From: a virus
Virus record (IMG/VR): IMGVR_UViG_3300044825_001900
Location: 1 to 20,918 of that record
Reading direction: 5' to 3' (one strand)
Length of the DNA: 20,918 bases
Shown: positions 1 to 7,280 of the stretch, in pieces
How the letters are laid out: the number at the start of each line of letters is the position of its first letter
How positions within the stretch are numbered: position 1 is the first letter of the stretch
Made by a program: the position numbers and the translations under genes
The notes under the pieces: generated by a model
Seen by the model: only the letters and a program-made list of their open reading frames with translations
Databases searched by the model: none
Told to the model about the DNA's origin: nothing

Positions 1-1
1 G

Positions 2-1357
2 CTTCTCACCGAGGCCCGCAAGCGCGTCGCGCCGAAGCCCTCGCCGATCAACGTCGCGCTCGCCGACGCCACGCTCGAGGCCGCGGGCAAGGCGCTGCTT
101 CGCGCCAACCGCGTCGGCCGACTGGTGAAGTCGATCTACCAGCGACGCTGGCGCGCGTTCGTGGCATCGGACAAGCTCGACGCATCGCTGCTCACGCAGG
201 GCCTGCGCGCCGAGCTTGAAGCCGCGATCCGCGGCGAACTCACTGCGGTCGCCAACGCCACGGCGTCGGTGACGATGCGCGCGATCGCTGACGTCGTGCC
301 CGTCGAGGCGCTGCTGATCGTCCATCGACGGGAGGAAGAGCTTCGCAAGCTCTCGGTCCCCGGCGTCGTGAAGGAAGGGCCGCAGCTCGACTACTCGGGA
401 GACGAGACATCGAAGGACGCGACCGAGACCGCGAACGCCTTCGTGTCGCTGCCAACCGCCGCGGCCACCAAGGCGCTTGTCGATGAGCCGTTCAACGGCG
501 AAGCGTGGACGGACCGACTCAAGAACTGGCTGCCCGTCGAGGCCGACATCGCCCGCGAGGTGTCGAACGGCCTCAGCCTCGGCAAGAGCAACCGCGAGAT
601 CGCCGCCGCCCTGCTGCCGCTCGTCAACGACGTGGCGTACAAGGCCGAGCGCATCGCGCGCACCGAAGTCCACCGCGTCAACGTCACGGCGCAGATGCGA
701 TCGGTCGACAAGGCGCTCGGACCCGCGATCGAGGGCTGGCGCTACACGGCAACGCTCGACGATCGGACCTCGCAGGAGCACGCCGCGCTCGATGGCCGGA
801 TCTACCCGCGAGGAGCCGAGAAGCCGCGGCTGCCTTCGCGCCCGAACTGCCGCTGCACGTACACGCCGGTCATGAAGTCCTACGCCGACCTCGGCGTGCC
901 CGCGTCGATGGCGTCGATTCTCGACGAGCCGTTCGGCGGCCGGGCCGCGCAGACCTGGAACAAGATCACGAAGAGCATGGAGGGCACCGCGTTGGCGAAC
1001 GACTCGCGATACCCTCAGTGGTTCAACGCGCAGCCGATCGCGAAGCAGCGCGAGATTCTCGGGCAGCGCACGTTCGACGCAGCGCAACCGAAGAGCGGCG
1101 GCAAGGCGGTATGGTCGAAGGCGATCGCCGCTCGAGGCATCGCGCCACCGCCGCCGCAGACGTTCGACGCGCCACCGCCGCAGCCGAAGTTCCTCGGCCC
1201 GATCCCCGGCAGCAATCCCGACCCCGAGATTCCGCTGATCCAGATTCCGCCGACGCCCGGAGCGCCGCCCGAGAAGGACGAGCCGATCCCGGCGCCGCCC
1301 GCGGGCTTCACGCCGACGCCCTCGAAGAAGCGAAAGCGCCGTCGACCGACCGCGTGA
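2..1357 (+). CDS. Minor head / head morphogenesis protein (SPP1 gp7 / Mu F-like), 5' partial
   Basis: The frame is open to the left edge, so the true start lies outside the window; the first in-window GTG at 125 is unlikely to be the start because good coding sequence (LLTEARKRVAPKPSPINV) precedes it. Family features are clear between about 540 and 870: a helical stretch with ARTEVHRVN, then TLDDRTSQEHAALDGR and the closing RPNCRC, the signature seen in SPP1 gp7/Mu gpF-type minor head proteins, which sit near the portal inside the procapsid and help DNA packaging or injection. The last 80 residues or so are proline-rich (APPPPQ, APPPQPK, PPTPGAPP) and end in a basic KKRKRRRP cluster, an unusual tail that may contact DNA or scaffold. 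A portal gene is expected just to the left. The family call is fairly sure; the exact role is inferred. Confidence 0.82.
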   Translation, partial: LLTEARKRVAPKPSPINVALADATLEAAGKALLRANRVGRLVKSIYQRRWRAFVASDKLDASLLTQGLRAELEAAIRGELTAVANATASVTMRAIADVVPVEALLIVHRREEELRKLSVPGVVKEGPQLDYSGDETSKDATETANAFVSLPTAAATKALVDEPFNGEAWTDRLKNWLPVEADIAREVSNGLSLGKSNREIAAALLPLVNDVAYKAERIARTEVHRVNVTAQMRSVDKALGPAIEGWRYTATLDDRTSQEHAALDGRIYPRGAEKPRLPSRPNCRCTYTPVMKSYADLGVPASMASILDEPFGGRAAQTWNKITKSMEGTALANDSRYPQWFNAQPIAKQREILGQRTFDAAQPKSGGKAVWSKAIAARGIAPPPPQTFDAPPPQPKFLGPIPGSNPDPEIPLIQIPPTPGAPPEKDEPIPAPPAGFTPTPSKKRKRRRPTA

Positions 1358-1411
1358 GTTCTCGCGTTTGATGGCTTGCGCGTTTTCGGTGGGTGCGCAT
1401 ACGTTTCGAGC

Positions 1412-2557
1412 ATGGCCACTCGAAAGATCGTCACGCAGAGCATCACCGAGGCGTTCGCTGGCGGCGGCACTCCCGTCGTCGATCGCGAAAAGTCGATCGT
1501 CCGCGGCATGAAGATCGCATCGTGGAAGTCGAAGAACGGCCGCGACTACACGGCCGCTCTCAAGGGCCGCGCCTCGATCTACGAGAACGCGCCCGTCTCG
1601 CTGAACCACCCGAAGGACGGCGAGATCCCGAGCGCGGAGTCGCGCATCGGCAAGTACATCAACGCGACCGAGAAGGCCGACGGCATCTACGCCGACCTGC
1701 AGTACAACCCGAAGCACACCCACGCCGAGCAGATCCTGTGGGCGATCGAGCACCAGCCCGACACGCTCGCGAACAGCCACCGCGTCGAGGCCAAGGGCCG
1801 CAAGACCAACGGCGAACTCAAGGTCGAGCAGATCACCCGCGTTCGCGGCGTCGAGATCGTGACCGAAGGCGGGATGAATGAGACGCTCTTCGAGGCAGAG
1901 GACGCGGTCGCATCGGTCGAAGACGCACCGGCTTCGTCTGAGCCGACGCAGGACAGCCCGGAGATGTCCGCCTGCATCGTCCGCGTGACGGGCACGGGCA
2001 AGAGCGAAGCCGAAGCGCGCACGATCTGCGGCGCCTCGATCGAGGGCGAGGACAAGCCCGAGCCCGCTGCGCCCGCAGCAACCGAATCCCAAGACGGGGA
2101 GGACCTCGTCAAGAAAACCACGCCGGCCGCAGATGCGGCAATGGAGAGCATCATGGGCAAGACCCTTGCCGAACTGACCCCGTCCGAGATTCTCGCAGCC
2201 CGCCCGGATCTGAAGCCGGTCGTGCTGAAGGAGCACGCCGACGCTTCGACCACGCAGGCAGAGGCCGCCGCGACCAAGGCGAAGCTCGAGCGTCTCGCCG
2301 TCCTCGAGGCCAAGGAAGCGCGAGCCGCGAAGCTCGAGAGCCGCAAGACGCTCTGCGCTGGCCTGCCCGCAGGCGCCGCGACGGACACGTTCATCGAGTC
2401 GCTCGTCGACGTCACGGACGAAGTCGCGGCGAAGCTCGTCGAGGAGCGCAAGGCGTTCGCGACCGAACTCCCGGCGAAGCCGCGCACGAAGGCTCCGGTC
2501 GCGAACGGCGCGGGCGAGCTGAACGAGGCGACGTTCATCGAGTCCATCAAGAGCTGA
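1412..2557 (+). CDS. Prohead protease-scaffold fusion protein
   Basis: The protein has 381 residues from the ATG at 1412; a TTG 12 codons upstream would also be open, but its residues (RVFGGCAYVSS) look non-coding. The N-terminal half (to about residue 165) resembles phage prohead proteases: KGRASIYENAPVSLNHP with the NHP element, then VRGVEIVTEGGMNETLFEAE, matching the usual 'VR.VdlVtdpa.N.sLFE' end of that domain. The middle carries SACIVRVTGTGKSEAEARTIC, a motif often found between protease and scaffold parts. The C-terminal part (about residues 240-381) is Ala/Glu/Lys-rich and helical, as expected of a scaffold core. In related phages the protease trims head proteins while the scaffold shapes the procapsid and is then removed. 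The position just before decoration and capsid genes fits. Catalytic residues cannot be assigned with certainty by eye. Confidence 0.72.
   Translation: MATRKIVTQSITEAFAGGGTPVVDREKSIVRGMKIASWKSKNGRDYTAALKGRASIYENAPVSLNHPKDGEIPSAESRIGKYINATEKADGIYADLQYNPKHTHAEQILWAIEHQPDTLANSHRVEAKGRKTNGELKVEQITRVRGVEIVTEGGMNETLFEAEDAVASVEDAPASSEPTQDSPEMSACIVRVTGTGKSEAEARTICGASIEGEDKPEPAAPAATESQDGEDLVKKTTPAADAAMESIMGKTLAELTPSEILAARPDLKPVVLKEHADASTTQAEAAATKAKLERLAVLEAKEARAAKLESRKTLCAGLPAGAATDTFIESLVDVTDEVAAKLVEERKAFATELPAKPRTKAPVANGAGELNEATFIESIKS
2143..2155 (+). promoter_or_regulatory. Possible internal ribosome binding site and start for a separate scaffold protein
   Basis: Inside the protease-scaffold gene, GGAG (2143-2146) lies six bases before an in-frame ATG at 2153 (MGKTLAELTPSEIL). 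Translation from here would give a 134-residue protein made only of the helical scaffold part, ending at the same stop at 2557. Nested scaffold genes within protease genes are known from lambda (C/Nu3). The signal is suggestive only; another in-frame ATG at 2141 has no comparable site. Confidence 0.4.
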
Positions 2558-2602
2558 TCGCAGCCGCGGTCAACAACCCCACACGAGAGCGAAGGCACTC
2601 CA

Positions 2603-3082
2603 ATGGCAAACAAGCAGCGACACGTGTACGGCAACTCCGAACCGCGCGAGGCGCCCGTCCTCGCCGCGACCGTCATCCAGGTTGGTGACATCCTCTGGTT
2701 CGACGCAACCAACAACTGCGTCAAGCCCGCGAGCGACTACACCTGGGACACCGACCTCGCGACCACGCAGGGCACGTTCAAGGACGTGTTCGTCGGCGTC
2801 GCGCAGTCCGCCCACCTGGCGAACGGCCCCGAGACCACGGTGCGCTTCTCGACGCGCGGCAGCCACCGATTCGACTGCGCCTCGGCCGCGTTCGACATGG
2901 GCGTGTTCCTCGGCTGCGCGAAGCAGTCCGGAAACCTGCTCGAGAATCAGAAGGTCGTGGCCGTGGCGAATGCCACGCTCGGCTTCGCCAAGCCGTCGAA
3001 GCAGTACAGCTCGGCGGTCACCGAGGTGTTCGTCGACATCGAATCCACCATCGTCCACAGCGGCGTCCAGACGGTCACCTGA
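2603..3082 (+). CDS. Capsid decoration / stabilisation-like protein
   Basis: A 159-residue protein with an ATG start preceded by GAAGG. It is rich in beta-type sequence: VIQVGDILWFDATNNCVKPA, then FVGVAQSAH, RFSTRGSHRFDC and VFLGCAKQSG. This layout (a parameter-setting 'GD.lwfd' strand, a repeated 'GVA' strand and a 'STRG.h.fdc' strand) resembles the DUF2190-type small capsid proteins found directly upstream of the major capsid gene, many of which decorate or stabilise the outer shell. No signal peptide or membrane segment is seen. Position between scaffold and capsid genes supports a virion role. The family assignment is by resemblance; an unrelated head protein of similar size is possible. 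Confidence 0.6.
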   Translation: MANKQRHVYGNSEPREAPVLAATVIQVGDILWFDATNNCVKPASDYTWDTDLATTQGTFKDVFVGVAQSAHLANGPETTVRFSTRGSHRFDCASAAFDMGVFLGCAKQSGNLLENQKVVAVANATLGFAKPSKQYSSAVTEVFVDIESTIVHSGVQTVT

Positions 3083-3114
3083 TCGATCCCGCGGACCCAA
3101 ACGAAAGGCAACAC

Positions 3115-4314
3115 ATGACGTTCAAGATTTCGTCCCCGCGGGACATCTCCTACGTGAACCTCGCCACGCTCGTGCGCAAGCACGGCTCTGTCGTCGTCAC
3201 GGAGCAGCTGAAGAAGAGCATCAAGAACAAGGAGATCGCGCCTGGCGCGTTCGACCTCTCGATGCTCGCCCGCGCCTACCTCCAGGAGAAGTTCCAGCGC
3301 ATGAGTCTCGGCGAGTCCGAGATGATCCTGCGCGAGGAATCGATCGATTCGAGCCAGTTCAACACGATCAACCGGGAGATCCTCTCGGCCCGCGTCATGG
3401 AAGGGTACGGGGAGGTCGACGGCGGCGTGTTCGACCAGCTCTGCACCACGGTGCCGAGCAAGCTGAAGCGTGAGTTCATCCCCGGCATCTCGATGCCGAC
3501 GGACAACGCGTTCGAGATCACCGAAGGCATGCCCTTCCCCGAATCGAACGTGAACGAGGACTACGTCCAGACCAACACCACGAAGCACTTCGGCCTGATG
3601 CTCAAGCTGACGTTCTCCGCGGTGTTCTTCGATCGCACCAACCTGCTGCTCAAGCAGGCGAAGCAGATGGGAGAAGGCCTCGCGTACTTCAAGCTCCAGA
3701 ACCTCCTGCGGTACGTCCTCGGCATCCACACGGTCGCGGGCGGCAAGGTGCCGTTCTCGTGGAAGGGTCAGACCTACGACATCTTCCAGGCCTCGACGCC
3801 GTGGGTGAATACGAAGACGACCAACGCTCTGGTCGACTACACCGACATCGAGCTGGCGGCGTTGGCGGCGAGCGTCAACAACGACCCGAACACGGGCCGT
3901 CCGATCATGTTCCGCCCGAAGGTTCTTCTGGTTCCGACCGCGCTCGAGATGACCGCGAAGCGCATCGTCAACAGCACGCTGGTGCGGTTCGGCGACGGCG
4001 CGAGCGCGAGTGTCGGGACCGAGTTCGCGAACCCGATCTCGGACATGAAGCTCCAGATCGTGGTTTCCGAAGTCGCCAAGCGACTCCTCGACGACGAAGG
4101 CGGCCTCACGGCGACGCAGGCGGACGGCACCTGGTTCCTCGGCGACCCGAAGAAGGCGTTCGCCTGGATCCAGAACTGGCCGTATCGAGAGCTGCAGCTC
4201 GCCGACGGCTCGGACCTCAAGTTCGAGCGCGACGTGTGGTACGGCTACCGCGGCGACGAGCGCGGCGAGGGTGCATGCCTCGAACCGCGGCACTGGGTGA
4301 AGTGCTCCGCGTGA
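3115..4314 (+). CDS. Major capsid protein (HK97-fold type)
   Basis: 399 residues, ATG preceded by GAAAGG at good spacing. The N-terminal 100 residues are helical and charged (VTEQLKKSIKNKEIAPGAFDL, LREESIDSSQFNTINREILS), followed by the kind of core seen in HK97-fold capsid proteins: VPSKLKREFIPGIS, a glutamate-loop-like stretch with TEGMPFPESNVNEDY, then TTKHFGLMLKLTFSAVFFDRTNLLLKQAKQMGEGLA, a 'symmetrical' helix typical of capsid P-domains. RPKVLLVPTALEMTAKRIV matches the usual late 'p..Llvp..le..A..il' segment, and the end has a WFLGDP...FAWIQNWP strand. Size and place after scaffold and decoration genes fit. It forms the icosahedral shell. A hairpin terminator lies just downstream, so transcription may fall after this gene. 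Confidence 0.85.
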   Translation: MTFKISSPRDISYVNLATLVRKHGSVVVTEQLKKSIKNKEIAPGAFDLSMLARAYLQEKFQRMSLGESEMILREESIDSSQFNTINREILSARVMEGYGEVDGGVFDQLCTTVPSKLKREFIPGISMPTDNAFEITEGMPFPESNVNEDYVQTNTTKHFGLMLKLTFSAVFFDRTNLLLKQAKQMGEGLAYFKLQNLLRYVLGIHTVAGGKVPFSWKGQTYDIFQASTPWVNTKTTNALVDYTDIELAALAASVNNDPNTGRPIMFRPKVLLVPTALEMTAKRIVNSTLVRFGDGASASVGTEFANPISDMKLQIVVSEVAKRLLDDEGGLTATQADGTWFLGDPKKAFAWIQNWPYRELQLADGSDLKFERDVWYGYRGDERGEGACLEPRHWVKCSA

Positions 4315-4321
4315 TCGCATT

Positions 4322-4387
4322 CGGGCGCGGTCGCTTGGCTGGTCTCCTCCCGAGCCAGTCCGAGTGACCGCGCTCGTTCTCTTTTCT
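4322..4387 (+). terminator. Intrinsic terminator / attenuator after the capsid gene
   Basis: Left arm 4322-4342 and right arm 4355-4376 pair over about 20 positions (GCGCGGTC with GACCGCGC at the base, CTGG with CCAG at the top), with three G-U type pairs, one bulged A and a 12-base loop. A T-rich run (TTCTCTTTTCT, 4377-4387) follows directly, giving the standard rho-independent layout. It sits in the only sizeable gap of the head genes and would lower expression of downstream genes relative to capsid. Confidence 0.75.
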
Positions 4388-4395
4388 GGTGGATC

Positions 4396-4602
4396 ATGGC
4401 CGACGCAGATCTCGTTGCGATCCGATCGAACATCATCGCCCGCCTCAAAGAGGTGACGGCGTCGGCCAAGCCCTCGTACTCGATCGACGGGCAGAGCTAC
4501 TCCCACACCGAGTACCTCCAAACGCTGCTCGCGCAGCTCAAGGCGATAGACGAGGTGATCGCGGCGTCCGATCCGCTGTTCGAGATCACGCAGGTGATCT
4601 GA
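4396..4602 (+). CDS. Small protein between capsid and connector genes
   Basis: A 68-residue product, mostly helical (ADADLVAIRSNIIARLKEVT, then EYLQTLLAQLKAIDEVIAAS), with no cysteines or membrane segment. GGTGG precedes the ATG closely. Its stop codon overlaps the next ATG by one base, implying translational coupling. Small helical proteins of this size often sit right after the major capsid gene of siphophages and are linked to head completion or capsid stability, but nothing in the sequence proves that. It is the first gene after the terminator-like hairpin. Confidence 0.65.
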   Translation: MADADLVAIRSNIIARLKEVTASAKPSYSIDGQSYSHTEYLQTLLAQLKAIDEVIAASDPLFEITQVI

Positions 4603-5021
4603 TGGCGATCATCAACGTCTCGGCGGGCAACTCGATCCTGGTTTCCGGCGCACCGCACCGCGAAGGGTACGACGCATCGCTCGGCATCGCGGGCGACGCG
4701 CTCCTGTTCGACGGCGCTCGCGCGATCCAGTACGTCCAGGCGGGCGCGAAGACGATCACCAAGGGTAAGATCGCCGAGGCCGCTCCGACCTCGTACACGA
4801 TCCCGCACGCCCTTCGGCGCCAGGTCTCGATCCGCCAGGCGCAGCTCTCGGGCGGCAAGCTCCGAACGAGCGACGCGTACTGGGAGATCCCCGTCCTCGA
4901 GCTGCCGATCACTCCGCGCGAGGGTGACTTCATCCACGTCGCTGCGAACCGTTGGCAGGTGATCGCCTGCGACGAGGCCACGCACAGCACGCGCTGGCGC
5001 GTCTACGCGAGGCTCGTCTGA
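4602..5021 (+). CDS. Putative head-tail connector / head-closure protein
   Basis: 139 residues starting at the ATG that overlaps the previous stop; a longer open frame extends upstream but would run through the preceding gene. The sequence is mixed beta with a helix in the middle (SYTIPHALRRQVSIRQAQLSGGKLRTSD) and ends in beta strands: WEIPVLELPITPREGDFIHV, RWQVIACDEATHSTRWRVYARL. The 'p..GD.i...g..w.V..v' pattern resembles head-closure (stopper) proteins that seal the portal after packaging. Gene order capsid, small protein, this gene, gp10-like neck protein, tail terminator matches the usual connector series. The fold assignment is inference from pattern and place. Confidence 0.55.
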   Translation: MAIINVSAGNSILVSGAPHREGYDASLGIAGDALLFDGARAIQYVQAGAKTITKGKIAEAAPTSYTIPHALRRQVSIRQAQLSGGKLRTSDAYWEIPVLELPITPREGDFIHVAANRWQVIACDEATHSTRWRVYARLV

Positions 5022-5545
5022 TGGCGCAGTCGAAGAAGCGCAAGCGGAAGAAGAAGGGACCGGGCAAGCGAGTGCTCGCGCTCCGCGCTGGCGTCGCTGC
5101 CCGGCTCGTCGAGGACACGTTCGCCCACGCGAAGGTGAAGGAACTCGCGCTCGAGCGAGGCGCGTTCAAGGGTGCGCCGTCCCGCGTCGGCGGCGATCTC
5201 TCGGACGTCGGCGCGCGTCTCAAGACGGAGATGAACGCCTTCTTCGCCGCGCTCGCCACGACCCCGGCCGACGTCGAGAACGTCTTCCGGAAGGAGGTCG
5301 GCAAGACCTACCGCGTGATCGTCGATCGAACGCCGGTCGACATCGGCATGGCTCGGAGTGGGTGGCGCCTCGAGGTCGTCTCCGAGAACCCGCTCGTGAT
5401 GCGCATCGTCAACGCGGTGCCCCACTCTCTCTATCTCGAGTACGGCTGGAGCAAGCAGGCGCCGGCCGGAATGCTGCGCGTGAGCATCCTCGAGTTCGCC
5501 GATCGCCTGCGCCGCGCTACGGACGCGTTCTATGCCGCAGCCTAA
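5021..5545 (+). CDS. HK97 gp10-like neck / tail completion protein
   Basis: 174 residues from the ATG overlapping the preceding stop by one base. The core matches HK97 gp10-like proteins: an early helix, then VDRTPVDIGMARSGWRLEV, IVNAVPHSLYLEYGWSKQAP and a final helix with GMLRVSILEFADRL; the 'tP.dtG.aR.gW' and 'N..pYa..lE.G.s.qaP.Gm.r' elements are characteristic. Such proteins work at the head-tail interface. The first 20 residues are strongly basic (KKRKRKKKGPGKR), which is unusual for the family and could contact DNA or help nucleoid association. An internal ATG at 5231 would drop part of the N-terminal helix and is less likely to be the start. Confidence 0.75.
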   Translation: MAQSKKRKRKKKGPGKRVLALRAGVAARLVEDTFAHAKVKELALERGAFKGAPSRVGGDLSDVGARLKTEMNAFFAALATTPADVENVFRKEVGKTYRVIVDRTPVDIGMARSGWRLEVVSENPLVMRIVNAVPHSLYLEYGWSKQAPAGMLRVSILEFADRLRRATDAFYAAA

Positions 5546-6017
5546 CCTCGAGATCTACGCCGCACGTTCGATCGCCGAAGCGATCAAGGCCGCTCTCCCG
5601 GGTGTGCTGGTCGAGGAGATCGGCAACCGCGTCGGCGCTCGCGCGATCGAGTGGGTGTCGTTCACGCCACTCCAGCTCACGCAGACGTTCACCGGACGCG
5701 GCAACGCCCACGGCGTCTACGTCTCGCAGGTCACGGCGTTCTCGCTCTACGGCGAGCTGCGCGGCGACGGCGACGCCTACGCTCCGCATGCTCTCGCAGG
5801 GCGCGTGCGTCACGCGCTCGCGAACACCGACATCCTGGTGAAGTCCTACGGCGCGGCGTCGGAGGAGCACGTGGGCGTGCTCACGATGGAACCCGTCGAC
5901 GAGCAGTACATCGACGAAGCTGGTATCGGCGTGCCTGGCGGCGAGGGTGTCCCCTCGACACCCAGCAATGTGCACGGTATCGCTCTAACCTTCCGCGCGA
6001 CTCTTTCCCTCTCGTGA
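5532..6017 (+). CDS. Putative tail terminator / tail completion protein
   Basis: 161 residues, overlapping the neck-protein gene by 14 bases. It begins with a helix (EIYAARSIAEAIKAALPGVL), followed by strands FTPLQLTQTFTGRGNAHGVYVSQVTAFSLYGE and a helix AGRVRHALANTDILVKSY, ending with a strand IALTFRATLSLS. This alpha-beta order and size agree with lambda gpU/SPP1 gp17-type proteins that cap the tail tube and join it to the head. The gene lies directly before the tube gene, its usual place. No strict signature can be read by eye, so the role rests on fold pattern and synteny. Confidence 0.6.
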   Translation: MPQPNLEIYAARSIAEAIKAALPGVLVEEIGNRVGARAIEWVSFTPLQLTQTFTGRGNAHGVYVSQVTAFSLYGELRGDGDAYAPHALAGRVRHALANTDILVKSYGAASEEHVGVLTMEPVDEQYIDEAGIGVPGGEGVPSTPSNVHGIALTFRATLSLS

Positions 6018-6024
6018 GGCTCCG

Positions 6025-6552
6025 ATGGCAATCAGCTACACCACCACTCGAAACAAGCAGCACGGGACGATCACCATCTCGGACGGCACGGGCACGCCGA
6101 AGACGCTCCAGATCCCGATCTCGCCCGGCGACCTTCAGTTCTCCGCGGACCCGAATCCCGGCCAAATCGTGATGAACCGCGACGTGCTCTCGCACTGGAC
6201 CATCGCGCCGCAGACGCCGGTGACCGGTCGACTCTCGATCAAGTTCACCGAGTGGAAGGGCAAGGGACTGTCGGGCGCGAACCCGTCCGTCTACGACGCG
6301 ATGACGAAGACGGGCAACGCTTCGTCGTGGGTGTCGACATCGACGTGCGGGCCGTACACCACGGACATGACGTTCGCGATCGCCAACCCGTGCTCGGGTG
6401 CGGGAACGGGAATCGACCAGGCCGAGTCGCTCTTGTTCTCCGACGTTCGCTGGGGACCGTTCAACTTCGCCGAGGCGAGCGAAACGGACACGATCGAAAT
6501 CCCCTTCACCGCGCTCGTGACGGCTCCGAGCAGCACGCGGTCGGGGAGCTGA
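6025..6552 (+). CDS. Major tail (tube) protein
   Basis: 175 residues, ATG preceded by GAGG at five bases. Nearly all beta: TITISDGTGTPKTLQIPI, GDLQFSADPNPGQIVMNRDVLSHW, then the charged loop SIKFTEWKGKG and a final strand DTIEIPFTALVTAP. Major tail proteins of siphophages are beta sandwiches of this size that stack as hexameric rings to make the tail tube. Position between the terminator candidate and the assembly chaperone is the canonical one. No immunoglobulin-like extension is present. The product name relies on fold pattern and synteny more than on a motif. Confidence 0.72.
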   Translation: MAISYTTTRNKQHGTITISDGTGTPKTLQIPISPGDLQFSADPNPGQIVMNRDVLSHWTIAPQTPVTGRLSIKFTEWKGKGLSGANPSVYDAMTKTGNASSWVSTSTCGPYTTDMTFAIANPCSGAGTGIDQAESLLFSDVRWGPFNFAEASETDTIEIPFTALVTAPSSTRSGS

Positions 6553-6555
6553 TCG

Positions 6556-7143
6556 ATGCGCATCTCGGGAGAGCTTCCGCCGAAACCGAACACGCGCGAG
6601 GTCTATCTGCCGCGCGGCGAGACGCAGATCCGGCTCGTTCTCTCGCCCATGCCCCTCGGCCTCGAGGAACACATCCGCAACGTGTTCCCGCCGCCGCCGG
6701 CCGTGCGCGAGTACGAGTTCGACGCGCGCGGCGGGATCGCTCGAGGACCGGACAACAAGCCGCTCGAGCGATTCACCCGCGAGACAGCGTCGTGGACGAC
6801 GCATGCCGCACGGCAGAACCTGCGCAAGTTCGCGGTGCTCGTGCGCGAGGGCCTGCGCCACGATCCCGACATCCAGTTCGACGCCGACGGTTCACCAGGC
6901 AAGCCGACCGAGGAGAACCATTTCCCCGCGTGGACGGCGTACGCGGACGCGCTGCTCAAGGAATTCGAAGCCGCGAACTTCACGGCCGACGAGCTGGTGT
7001 TCCTGGTGAACGAACTCGCGAAGCTCACCGTGCCGACCGAGGCGTCGATCCGCGATGCGCGCGAACGTTTTTATCGGAGCCGGGGAATCGCCCCGGCGAC
7101 TGGAGCATCCCTCGAGATCGAGGGCGGTCCCTCCGCTACCTGA
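6556..7143 (+). CDS. Tail assembly chaperone, short form (lambda G-like)
   Basis: 195 residues, three bases after the tube gene stop, with GGGGAG upstream of the ATG. The sequence opens with a strand region (REVYLPRGETQIRLVLSPMP) and is then helical and charged (ARQNLRKFAVLVREGLRHDP, ELVFLVNELAKLTVPTEASI). It sits between tube and tape measure genes, where tail assembly chaperones lie; these bind the tape measure and recruit tube protein but are absent from the virion. The minus-one frame stays open past the stop at 7143 to 7280 and encodes a convincing C-terminal extension, so this is probably the shorter of two products. The last 24 residues or so after the slip site would be unique to the short form. 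Confidence 0.75.
   Translation: MRISGELPPKPNTREVYLPRGETQIRLVLSPMPLGLEEHIRNVFPPPPAVREYEFDARGGIARGPDNKPLERFTRETASWTTHAARQNLRKFAVLVREGLRHDPDIQFDADGSPGKPTEENHFPAWTAYADALLKEFEAANFTADELVFLVNELAKLTVPTEASIRDARERFYRSRGIAPATGASLEIEGGPSAT
7068..7097 (+). promoter_or_regulatory. Programmed -1 frameshift signal: T run plus hairpin
   Basis: Five T (7068-7072) are read in the zero frame as cgT TTT TAT. A P-site TTT codon can re-pair perfectly with TTT one base back. Four bases after the heptamer a perfect seven-base-pair GC hairpin follows: GCCGGGG (7079-7085), loop AATCG, CCCCGGC (7091-7097). Slip site plus nearby stem is the standard design of tail chaperone frameshifts. The A-site codon TAT would pair poorly after slipping, so the heptamer is not ideal. 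Confidence 0.65.
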
Positions 7144-7280
7144 TCTTCCGCGCCCTCGAGCGAGTCGACCCGGTTCGGATCTACGGCAGACCGTGGGTGC
7201 AGCTCACCCGTGAGGAGCAGGACGAGCTAGTGGCGTACGAGTCGGTTCGGGCCTACGAGAACTCACAGGGCGTGGAATGA
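7071..7280 (+). CDS. Tail assembly chaperone extension reached by -1 frameshift (lambda T-like)
   Basis: This is the -1 frame part of the long chaperone; if slipping occurs at the T run the fused protein has 172 + 69 = 241 residues. It has no start codon with a ribosome binding site of its own. Its sequence looks like a real domain: SLRYLIFRALERVDPVRIYG, then PWVQLTREEQDELVAYESVR and a charged end. A short helical domain with 'W..L..eeq.e..AYe.iR' is typical of the second part of siphophage chaperones, which in lambda gpGT contacts the tape measure. The stop TGA (7278-7280) overlaps the tape measure ATG at 7277, as expected in a coupled series. Confidence 0.68.
   Translation, partial: LSEPGNRPGDWSIPRDRGRSLRYLIFRALERVDPVRIYGRPWVQLTREEQDELVAYESVRAYENSQGVE

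Noticed and set aside
505-1371. 288-residue plus-strand frame overlapping the minor head gene
   Set aside because: Arg/Ala-rich shifted reading of a gene with a recognised family signature in the other frame.
1358-1411. Possible promoter before the protease-scaffold gene
   Set aside because: A TTGATG and a CATACG are present, but the spacing is about 25 bases, too far for a sigma70-type promoter.
2947-4521. 524-residue open frame on the minus strand
   Set aside because: It lies antisense to the capsid and neighbouring genes, is Arg/Glu/Val-rich in the way of GC-driven shadow frames, and has no ribosome site.
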